Assembly: GCA_016165875.1 (NCBI GenBank)
Contig: JABBOT010000015.1
Span: 5,439,928 to 5,503,927, forward strand
Direction of reading: 5' to 3'
Length of the DNA: 64,000 nt
DNA from: Acanthopleura granulata
Lineage: Eukaryota > Mollusca > Polyplacophora > Chitonida > Chitonidae
The notes below the pieces were generated by a model, which was not told where the DNA came from, searched no databases, and saw only the letters and a list, made by a program, of their open reading frames with translations. Shown here piece by piece: positions 12,701 through 24,700 of this stretch; position 1 is the first letter of the stretch, and each line of letters begins with the position of its first letter. The translations under genes were made by a program, and so were the position numbers.

Positions 12701-15700
12701 GTACATCGATTGGCTGAAGTAAGGAACTGTTACGGTGTAAAACAGTACTCATCTGTAATAGTTATTACACAAGGCAAGAATAACTGGTATTACAGATTAC
12801 ATAAGACTGCGTTTGCAGTTAAAATGTATAGGTATAAAAGGTATATACTGGATCATCAGAAGACAACATGTATCAAACCCCCCTTGATTAAAAACATGCT
12901 CCATTACGATACTTATGACACAGTCATGGATTTGTCGCCCAGATTTTTCGCGAAGTTGTCGCTGCACTGATTTGTGTTATTCTTTTGAAAAGTTTAGGTA
13001 CAGAAAACTTTCAGATTTCCAGCTTGGTTAGTTAAACTATTGAATAAAAACCATGCTATGACTCTTTCTGGCCATGAACAAAGTGCTGTATATATGTATG
13101 CTCTTATGTTCTGTCCTGTAATAAGCCAAACAGTGACATAGCTGAAATAGCATTCATTCGGACGCTAAGTCACACGTTTGGATGCATATGTGCTCCTAAA
13201 ACGCTTTGTTAGACAATGATGTGTTTATACTGTGAAATGAAACCTTTATTATGGGCAACTTCAGGGGATTTTCTGGCCAGTTTCTTTTTAGAAACCCAAG
13301 AGAAACTCTGTGTTTTTCTCAATCTCCCAAGACTGGATTTAACCCTCCTCAATAATATTTTCTTTAAGACCTTCAACATTAAACCTTTTTGACTGTTCCA
13401 TGGAAGCAGATATGTCGGATGATATGGTTTTTCTATCCAGGTACTCTTGCAATATCCACACCCAGTGCTCTTTCTGAATTCTTTCAGTTTGATCTTGAAG
13501 AACATGTTGCAGATGGAGGGCATCAACGCACTTGCCAAGCTTATAGCTCTAAACATGAAGCAGTTCTCTCCCTTGTTCATGGGCGGACAAGCTCCTTAAA
13601 GTCCAACTGCTGACATGACTGATATAACATTTCATGGATCTGGTAATGTTGTCTCTTTCAGAATAAGCCTGAATGTTATGGACTTGGTTGTTGAGAGCCC
13701 CTTAGTTTACACGGCTCTAGGGGTTCCCATATCAGTCAATGGTATTTCCCAGGTGAGATTCCCTTGGGTTGGACTGCTGTGGGTTCTTGCTTATCTGACA
13801 TAAGCCTCAGGTGGAGGTTTACAGTAAAAAGTGCATGTGTACATGTTCAGTATGTACCTGGGAAAATTGGGCACTGCTGATAATTCCTAACAAAGACTGT
13901 ATGGTGTACCTGAGAAAATTGGACACTGCTGATAATTCCCAACAAAGACAGAAAATTGGGCACTGCTGATAATTCCTAACAAAGACTGTATGGTGTACCT
14001 GAGAAAATTGGGCACTGCTGATAATTCCTAACAAAGACGGTATGTAGTACCTGGGAAAATTGGGCACTGCTGATAATTCCTAACAAAGACTGTATGGTGT
14101 ACCTGAGAAAATTGGGCACTGCTGATAATTCCTAACAAAGACTGTATGGTGTACCTGAGAAAATTGGACACTGCTGATAATTCCTTACAAAGACTGAGAA
14201 AATTGGACACTGCTGATAATTCCTAACAAAGACTGTATGTAGTACCTGAGAAAATTGGACACTGCTGATAATTCCTTACAAAGACTATGTAGCACCTGTG
14301 AATATCTCCACACGGAACCATTTCCAGTCAGGTGTCAGACTGTCTGCAAACATTCAGAAACTTATCCTATGTGGATTGTTACAGACTTCAGGTAATTCTT
14401 CACAGTGGTAATAGTTTTATACATTTTATTTTTGCTGAAGCTATCATCAATCAGTTACGACCAGGTGTCAGTAATTGTTATGATATGTACATAGATGTGT
14501 ACCATCATGGCAAACGTGATCAGCTTTCAGCCCAAATTGGGATCATAGCTTTTTTCAGTATTTCCAGTCATTTACATACCTGTAGCATCAGCAGTGGAAA
14601 CACCACAATGTACATGTAGCTTACCATACATTTACGCCGATTACTATGTCACAGTTCTGCCTTGGTCTTTCTGGGCTTATTAATCATCTCATAAATTGCA
14701 GATGGCAATAACAGTTAGAACGGCCTCCTATAGTACAATATCCAATTAAAATATCTGTGAAATTCTTACCCCGTAGGCTGTTTTCTTTCAGGGGTGTCAG
14801 TAATGTATTCTGTTGAACCATTTTATTGCTACATGAAGGTAGAGCTGCTGGTACTTTTTCGTTGCTGACTGTTTACAAGCTATATCTCTATACAAGCCAT
14901 ACATATGTTTTTTTCATTTTCCCATTATCGTCATGTATTTTGATACTTTGGTTATGGGCGTTAATTTTTTGGACTTCTTTGGACTTTTGCTACTTTTTGA
15001 CTTTTTGTGATTTTCAAGGTCAGACTTTTACTTATGGCTTCGTATTTTGATTTTCTTCCAAATTTACCCCTATTTGTGGGGAGGGGGGAATAATCTGTTC
15101 ATTACTTTTTAGGTACAGCTCTTAGGGTACAGTTTAAGACTTTTGTAAATCCTACCTGATGAAAATCTGAGTGGCTGACTTGACTTTACAGAATTCACCT
15201 CAATGTTATTACCCTTCAAATAAGCAGCTGCCGCATGTACACCCAATTGGGGGTACAGTTGTCAATCACTGGCATCTCACGGGTGGGTGGCCAACCGATC
15301 TCTGCGGCCTGGGCACTTGGAGCTCTTCTCACTTTCACCATGTATTGTTTTTATATTTTTAGGGGTCCAAGCCATCCTGGCAGGACACCACTTGAAATTG
15401 TTCGGATCATTGTTATTATTATTTTTGATCCGCTGGTAAAGTTGCAGTATCTCCCAAACTACTGAGGGGAGAGAATCCAACCTGGGCAGTATTGATAATG
15501 AACACATGAAGCAACTTTTGATGGTTTGTGTCCATTGTCCAGTCACGTGATTTAGAGGCCATTTTGAATTTCATTGTTAAGCTTAAAAAATCTTCTCCTC
15601 AAAGAAGGACAATGTAGTCAGGAGGAAATCCCATTTGCTGTTTCTAGGTGGATGACCCTACTCAGTTTCCCCTGTGTGTTAAATTTGATATGCAAATTAC

Positions 15701-18700
15701 GCTGTAGCTGACCTCGGAAGCTATGTGAAATTTATGTCACCTCTAAATACTGTATAAAATGATTAATCAAACATACTGTCTGGTGCTCCTTGTTGTCAAG
15801 ATTACAGATATGCAAGAATTATTTTGGTACATTGTATAGTTTTCAAGTTATCACCAGAAAAACAACCAAAATTTTTCAAAACCCTCTGATTTGAATAACA
15901 CTGGAGCTTCATGTGAAATGACAAGATCTCTTTACCTGGGTTAAGTCAATGGCATAAAGAGAAAGCCTTGTCTGGTTATTCCCAGTATCTATCAACCTAG
16001 AGGAGATCCTTTAAGGCTTAAATCACCTCAGTTTCTGTCATGGAAGCGCCTCTAAACCTTAGGACAATGTATTCTTACTGTCTTTCGCTGTTGACTATGA
16101 ACCCAAGATCAAAGCTGCATTTCGTGTGTGCTGTTCTGAAGTATTAGAGATTATGTATATGACAGTTGGCAGTTTAAGATTCAAAGCCAGTTGATTTAGT
16201 TTCCGTTCTGTTATGCTTTTTCTCCGTTTTCCTGCTTTTGTTATTACTATTACAGTGTTGGCATGTGGATCTTCATGGCCTAACCCCAGGATTGATGTCC
16301 TCCATATCTGTATTTATTAATAGGGGTTGACATATGAATTCAATCACCGCAGTTTACTGCTGAAACAGGAGGAAATAGCAGTCTCAGGTTCAATTCCAGT
16401 GTATTTCTCTTCAGTTGTATTTCGGCCAAGTACCCAACCTAATGAGAAAGGTGCAACACAGAAGCAGAGCCCAACAGTTCGGGTGAAAGCCGGACGGCAG
16501 GTGGCCGAGTTGCGTCATTAGTGTTCAGTGGGACGTGCCATGGCGTTGTAGTGTAGTGGAAACGCCATGTGATTACTTGGCTACACCGGTCGGTAACTTG
16601 ACTGCCTGTGGTAGCTTACGGTGTATGTAGTGAAAAGATTTACATCATGTAAGCCGACAGGGATGCATTTAACAGTTCCTAATTGCATTTAGGCCAACCT
16701 TGCTGCAGTCAAGGGCTTGTGTAGTCATTAAAGTGGTGGAAATAAAGGATAATGTGGAAGTTAATTATCAGACAGCAGGGATTTATTTGACCTGACCTCT
16801 TGGGTTACTGCCTAGGAATGCGTAACGGACAGGTACCTTGCCTGTCACATTTACAACCTGTGCAACAAATTTCCAGGCAATGAACAAGTCACACAGGAAG
16901 TACCGTTCGCGGTTGGAAAACATGAAATTGTTGTAAGTCGAGAAGATTAAATAATCACATTTGTCACACAAAATATATCATCTAAATGATACACACAAAT
17001 TAGAGCATAGAGGCAAAAGTGTGTGAAAATAAGGCTTTTACAGGTACAAGTGTTCTTACAAGAGCGAAACAACAGTACCATGGTAAGGACTTAGTTGCAA
17101 GATTTTGTTAGGGAAATGTCTTCAGTCTTACAGTATATCACAATATGATATTCTAGTGCAATGCATTCTCTTTAAACTAATGTCATGAGCTGGGGAGGAA
17201 AGGTGGGAAATAAAATGCTGCGGGATCACCCATTAAGGATACAATAATAGATAGGCACTTTGTGCGTGGAGAAGACTAACGAATTGTATTGGAAGACAAC
17301 TGGTCACTAGTTACAAGAAGAATAAAATTAGAGCAATAGACCTATTTCACAGCCCTTGGGCTCTGGTTATAAAATGTTGTCACGATACAAGAGCTTCCAG
17401 GCTACCAATAAAACCTTGAAATATGGATTTTCAGTTTACCAGCCTAAGGTGAATTGCATCACTTTTTATGATTCTAAGTTAAATGTCAAAGACACGGTCA
17501 CAGCAATGTTGAGATCTTTATGGAACTCTTCTGTGTGCACAGGTTTAATCGCTCTTGCATGCAGCAAAACATGCATTTTCAAGTCTACCTCAGCTGCTAC
17601 TGAACAAGTTTCAAAGGTATTTTTATCATTAGAAACTACTACAAAGGTGTGGCAGAGATCACAGGCTTTCATTCAGGTGGGAAATGAAGATGGCCGAGCT
17701 CAAAATGTGCTTCGTTGTTGTTGTACCCAACACGCGTAACTGCCTTCATTAGTTGCAAGGGCTGCCGATATGCATAAAAATAAAGTTTTTTGCTTATCTT
17801 GGTGATTTGATGTGTATCTGGTACACAAGGTTTTTTAAAACTGATGCCTGTTTTGGAAAAAATAATGCATAATGTATGGAAATGCTCATGTTGTGTGGAG
17901 CCTGGAGAAGCAGTATTTTTGAATACATGGGCTGTATACCCACAATTGTGAAACTGCTTGGTTTGAGGTATGGAGAACTGGTAAGGGTGTTGAAATAAAT
18001 CTATGTCGAAAATTGCAGAGTGGTCATCCTTAAGGTCCCCTTTTCTGTGTCATGATTCGGAAGTTTGTTGGAAGGTTTATGGTTTGGTTCTGTCATTGAT
18101 ACATGTGTATGAGTCTTTGTGTTTTAGTGTTTTCATCTGAAAGCAGTGGGCTTCCCTTTGATCTGACAGTGTTGTCAATTCAGGTTGCTGACGTCACTTT
18201 TATGACCCATTACATTTTTTCCCCAGTAGACTGTGGTGATGTCATAAAGAAAACAAGAACTATGCAACAAAAGACGATGAATTATGAAATAACGTCAACG
18301 ATTCTGAACAATTCAGAACCAGTTTGCACAAGATGCCATCATACGAGATGAAATGAAATACGAGACCCTCATTGCAGTGGATGATTTATCAATTGCCTCT
18401 GTACAGTCAGAATAAAGTTGCTTGCTTATTTATGTACATCTATGTCTCATGATACTAAATGTATTTACCAAACAAAATTTTCATGACAAATTCCATCACA
18501 TGTAAGTAACAAAATAACATTCTGCGTTCAAGAAAGTGACCTTAGATGTAGCTGGTGGCTGTATTCTGCAAAAGTGTAGACTTGAGGAGCCTGTTTTATT
18601 TGTACCCATTCATAATGGGCCAAGTCACTAAAAGCAATTCGTCGTATGGCTGCCTATTTATCCCAGTTATGTCTCAATTTTAGAAATAGCATAATGAAAA

Positions 18701-21700
18701 TAACCAGTACATAACATCACAACTAAGGCATGGTGTGTACAGCTTTATTTACCCCACTCACCCAGAATTGTAACTTTTTCTGTAAAAATCATCAGAGTAA
18801 TTTTCTGCGGGAGTCCTTTTCAGCTGCTGAGCATGCTTTGGAGATTCACTTTTCAGTCCTACCACAGGAACCTACAATTTTTTAGATCCAGAAACTAACA
18901 GTATGGGCTTTTTTGTTTGCAGAATTTCGCTTAATACTCTGACCTTGCAAATAGAAAGCAATAACGTTTACACTCAGCTGGGAGTTCCAATTTCTGTGAC
19001 AGGCATTGCTCAGGTGAGGCCGCAGTTCCAGAGAATCTGGTGACATTAGTGTGAAGGTTAGCTGAAGGTCAAGGCTACCGTGTTTAGGGCAAGGCCATGA
19101 AATGTTGGTTGCTCTGTGGGAATTCACACACAAACTGTTTGTTTCCATCACTGTCCATGTCTTTTCTTCTCTGTCTTGTCATTGTCTGTATATATGTCAC
19201 ATTTTGTACCAAAAGGATGATTTTTCTAAACTGTATGACATTTAATGCGTGAAAAGTAAGAGGGTCTAAGTTTTAGTACGCATGTACTAACAGGAGAGGT
19301 TATTAATGTTGATCAAGCACAACTGGTTGTGGGGATTACATGAATGTAAACCATCGATAATGAGACCAGAATCCAGAAAGACCAAGAGTTACTGATGCTG
19401 CTCAAGCAAATATCTAATATTATTCACAGTTTGTGCAACTTTCAAAAACACTTCCTCGTACCGCATCTGGCACATACTCAGCAAAAGGTGAAAAGAACAA
19501 TTTGGAGAAAAAAAAGAATACTCGCTGTTATCTGTGAGAGAGTACAGGAAATGTCGTTAGACACAGTTAAAGGACTTTGTACCGTTATGTTAGAAACTTT
19601 ATGTTGATGAGTAGCGTTGTGTACAGTAAGCAGTAGTGCTCAAATCACTAAAGTAGCTCCATCAGGTGAGGTACATTTGTCTCACCCATCCCAGTGCTGC
19701 ACAGAAACGAGGCACTCAAAGCCATTCGTCATGCTTTGCACAAGCCATGAACTGTTGTATTATGTGTATTTGCTGTGGCTTTAAACTCTGCTTTGTCAGG
19801 TTGTAAGGTGACTGTGTGTATGTACATACCGTCCTTACCCACTGTCGTATACGTTATCGTGTGACCACCAGAGGGCGATGTTTGTAGCTGCTTCACGCAA
19901 GAGTCACAGAATTCAATTTTTGCCTCCGCCACCAGAGCAGGTAACCTGCGGAAATTGAACCACCAGTGAGATTGGCGACGGTTTCGTCAAAGATGCAAAT
20001 TAGTTAATAAAATGGTATCAGCCTCGCTAATACTGCATGCATGCGTGCACCTGAAATCCGAAGTTTCCTGCAAGGGTGACCAATCAGAGTGCAGGGTTCT
20101 CAACACCTCTTCTAAATGTTTTGGCGTTTATATTTCTATCCACAGACTGTCCCTTAATGTACTGACATTACAAATAGACAGCAGTAATGTTTACACACAG
20201 CTGGGCGTCCCTGTTTCTGTCACAGGTATCGCACAGGTGAGAAATGTTGCTCCCTGACCCGCAAGGTCATACAGCACAGGTCAAGGTCATGAGACATTTG
20301 ACAAGGTCACTGTGCCAGGATCAAGATCGGTGTGGTCATATGCATGGTTCTTACTATCGCAGTCTGTATTAAGTACAGTTAAAAGACACAACATAGTTAG
20401 TCATCTGATCATAGGAAAAGAAGTACTACACATATACATGTCATTGAAAGGCTGTATTATAAGTTTTTAGAACAATGTACTGCGCAGTATAGGGAATTGG
20501 ATATGGACAGAATTTTTAAAGACAAAAAAAAAAATTGAAAAATTACAAGTTCTCACCAGAGGAAAGGTACACTTGTTTCAGAATTTAAGAAAAAAATCTG
20601 TACTCAAGGGTTGTCCTGCTGCGTTGTGACAAGTTGTAAAGCAGCGATTCTGGCCGAGTGACCACCATACAACAACTTAGTAACAGTATACAAATGCCAC
20701 CATTCATACTTAAATTCATACTCCTTACTTTCTCTAATTTTCTCTGTGACTCTTCCAAGCATATAACTGTCAGTGAAGAAATCTTGAGCATGTCATTAAA
20801 AACAGCATTCCCTCATTTACTCTGAATGAATTCATTTTTTTGTGAACAGAAATATGTTCCCTTTGTTTTGTTTTTTTTTCAAGAAAACAGCACTTACAAA
20901 TCACACAAGAATTTTCAGGTTAACCAGGTCATAATTCCCCACAAAAACTCACACTTTCTCACGATATAACTCTGGGTGAATGTTTTGTTATCGGTTTATG
21001 GACTTTGGTGTTGTGTTTGACCATTCTGTGCCTTCATTTAATTTGTTTATATTTTTGTAAAGTACAGATTCGCATGCAGCTTCATTTGGTAGATGGCTTT
21101 GTGACAGTGGCCTTGGATTTGACCTTTACCTGCCTTGTACACATTTTTACTTTTGGCTTAAAGAAGAAATTGATAGTTTGTAACTTTGTTGATTGTAAGA
21201 AATATGTAGCAAACCCCCATTTTTTTAATTGTTAAATAAATAACTGTAATTTGTACTGTAAACATTTCTTTTCCAACTTTTAGATTTAATGAAAAACTAC
21301 TCATTTTGTTGAAGTAATCATGGTAAAATTTGTTGACTTTTTTTAGCGTTTTTTCCAATTGTATAGATTATATGGTTGTGTATGAAGAATGCAGTCTCTC
21401 AACATTTGAAAACTGATTTAGGTAAAAATTCAAGGACAAAGCAATGACATGCTGGCAGCAGCCTGTCAGCAATTCCTGGGGAAAACGGAGAATGAAATCC
21501 GTAAGATTGCCCAGGAGACACTGGAAGGGCATCAGAGAGCTATTATGGGAAACATGACAGTCGAGGTAAGTTAATCCCTAAACTGTCAGCTTTATGTCAG
21601 AAGCTGCCTCGTTCTAAATCTATGTTTGTTTCAGCTGTTGATTTCTATTACACATGGGTACAAGGATTACAAGAAATTTTTAATTGTAATGTGGGCCTAG

Positions 21701-24700
21701 AATTAACTTTTATAATAGAATTTATTTTGTACATTTTCTTTATTTTTGTCAAAATTCATAGAGTTTTCATCAAGATACAGTGTTTGTGCTACACTTGATA
21801 CACCCTTCCTAAATCTTTGCCAGGACATGTATAGCAATTTTGGAAGGATGAAGCGAAACCTGGAACAAGTCAGATTATGTTTGAAGAGCTACCATGTCAT
21901 AGATGTAGCGAAACAGGTTACCTCGATAAGGTGTTCATTTAATTTTCTTAATTACAACCCTGGACATAATTTGCTTAATAATTTACAAAGTATAAATGTT
22001 TTAACTATTTCATTTGATCAAGTTCACATTTTGTGTTTTCTTTGACCTTGGCTGTCTTATAATATACCTCGTCCGTTGTGCACTTCATCATGACATAACA
22101 AGCTTTGTATATTTGTCCTTGAATTTCGCATTGACAGGAGATCTACAAGGACAGGAAGAAGTTCTCCAAGGCCGTGTTTGAAGTGGCCTCTTCAGATCTG
22201 GTTAACATGGGCATCTGTGTCGTCAGCTACACGCTTAAGGATATACGCGATGAGGAGGTCAGTAATCTACCCTTGTCACCAGGTCTCCCCTCCTAAAAAT
22301 ATTTGGACCCTACTACTTCGAACAATTCATGGTGATGCAGAGTTCTGCAGAAACATAACCAGTTTTAGAGGATAATGTCAGAAAATCTTTGGACTCCAGC
22401 TGAAATAACATAATCCTGCAAATGATTGACCAGTTAAAACTGATTTTACAAGGAAGTGAAAAATAGTCAAGGCTGTTGAAGTGGTTAACATACTAGTCTT
22501 TCATTCTCTAGGACAAACAAGGTGTTGGTTCATTTTCATTTAAGTCCTTGGACTGGGAATATGTCTCTAAATATGTTCTCCCACCCTCTTTGTTCGTGTG
22601 CCTTAATGGCATTGAGCAGTTGACAATACAGATGTGGCCATTGATGTAGTCTTAAATTCATTGCACATCACCCAGTATCGGCATCTTATCAAAGATGGTT
22701 GGTTTGCCCTGGACACTCCAGTTTCTTCCTGTTAAACTGACCCTTAGTGTATCATTGGAAAATTCTTATGGCACCATAAACAAGACTTGAATAAGTCAGT
22801 AAATATCTGAGATAAGTGTTGCACTGCTTGTTTAATATTTGGGGATTCTCCAGTAACTTACCCATAGACCCTTCTCTATGCCACATGAAACGCGAATTCT
22901 TTAGCCCCAATTATAGAATGGGATTTTCAAGATCCCTCTCATTCCACTGTTCTTGTTACCTTGGAGAGCAATAAACTGCCTCGTGCAGTCTTGCATGAAG
23001 CTCATTGGAGATGACTTAGCAGCCACTAATATACATTAACATGTATATTTCAGGCATGAAAAGTTTTCCCAGTAACTTGCCAAAGATTGGTGGGTTTTTC
23101 TTCACATAGGAATGTACAGTGTAAATTAAAAAAAAAAAAGACATGTTTATCTTAAATTGTTATTACACCATATTATTGTTTTCTTCAGGGTTACTTGCGA
23201 GCCCTTGGCATGGCCCGTACCGCCCAGGTGAAGAGGGACGCTCGTATTGGTGAAGCTGAGGCGAGAAGAGACGCTGGTATCAAAGTAAGTCAGACTCTTA
23301 TCTGTGATCTTAACTCAGAAACAAGAAATTGCTGCTCCCGGCAATGAATACAGGTACAACATATTACTGTGGTCACTTGTTTCAATAGCTGATTTCTTAT
23401 TTTTAGTAAAAAGATTATATTTACTTATATGAGATATTCATTTCTTTAAGGTTTTCACCAAACATTCAAAATTGAACGGGAAAGCAAATTGAGTTTTATG
23501 TAAATATTTAATTGACTGTCACCCATTTCTTTTTGAGAGATCCATCATTTGTCATTTACGTAAAGAGTATGTAGCCAGGAGGCAATACATGTAATTCTCT
23601 GCTTTGTACCGTTTGATTAGGAAGCCCAGGCCGAGGAACAGAGGATGGCTGCCCGGTATGCCAACGACATTGAAATTGCCAAGGCCCAGCGAGACTTTGA
23701 GCTGAAGAAGGCCGTCTATGATATGGAGGTGCAGACCAAGAAAGCCATGTCAGATCTGGCTTATGAACTCCAGGTAAATCTCATTGAGAGCGGGATTGGT
23801 TTACTCTCCACCCCAGGATAACAAAGGGCTCATACACTTGGCCTTTACTTTGCCTTTTGGTACTATTCCAGATCTTGCGTTCAAACTTGAAGGCTCATTT
23901 TTTTCAGTTTTGTCTATCAAGTCCAACTGTAAGGTATTAGCACAGTAAACGAAGAGTAAAGGGTAAGACAGCTTTTTTGATCCAGTGGTCAGGCAAACAT
24001 TGCTTTTTTTTTGTGGGTATGACATTTCATTGTTTTTTCATTTTGTTTAAAGTTTTGCGAACTTTGTAGTGCAGCATCTAGTTGTGTAGAATGTAGTTCG
24101 TCATTGAGTAGCATGTAGTTTTTCCTCAAACATTGATATAATCCTTCCGGATGTTGTGTACCAGGCTGCAAAGACGAAGCAGCGAATCAAAGAGGAAGAG
24201 ATGCAGATCAAAGTGGTGGAGAGAACCCAGCAGATCCAAGTCCAAGAGCAGGAGATTGTGCGCCGTGAGCGCGAGCTCGACTCCAACATCCGCAAACCTG
24301 CCGAGGCCGAGAAGTTCCGGCTGGAGAAACTCGCTGAGGCCAACAGGTGGGTGGAAGTATTAAGGAAACTTCTTGGGGAGAAAGTTTTGATAAGCCTCTT
24401 TGGAGATATGTTTTGAGGAAACCTCTTAGAGAGTGTCTTGAAGAAACTTCCTGGAGAGATGTGTTGATCAGACCTCTTGGAGAAAGTTTGTTAAACCTGT
24501 TATGGAAAAAGGATTGAGGAAACCTCTTGGAGAGATGTTTTCAGGAAACCTTGGAGAAAGTTTTGAGGAAATTTCTGACCAAAAAAGTTTTGAGGAAACA
24601 TCCTAATGAGAAAGGCTTGAGGGAACTTCTTGGAGAAAGTTTTGAGGAAACCTCTTGGGGAGATTTTTATAAGAAAACCTTGTGTGGGGAAAGGTTTGAG

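Larger units (their letters stand above)
19014..21421 (+). other. Introns flanking exon-3 copy E
   Basis: Apart from copy E and a CTCF-like site I recognise nothing here. Both copies D and E are followed within about 100 bases by an AAGGTCAAGG-like stretch (near 19065 and 20278), which may be residual homology from the duplication. Confidence 0.4.

Noticed and set aside
17356..17739. 127-codon + strand open frame inside the flotillin array
   Set aside because: No recognisable motif, no flanking splice sites matching flotillin phases, and it lies in an intron.
18140..18200. Possible sixth exon-3 copy (LTVLSIQV resembling LTLQI)
   Set aside because: No YT..GV or GI motif follows, and there is no matching 91-nt length or donor, so I treat it as chance.
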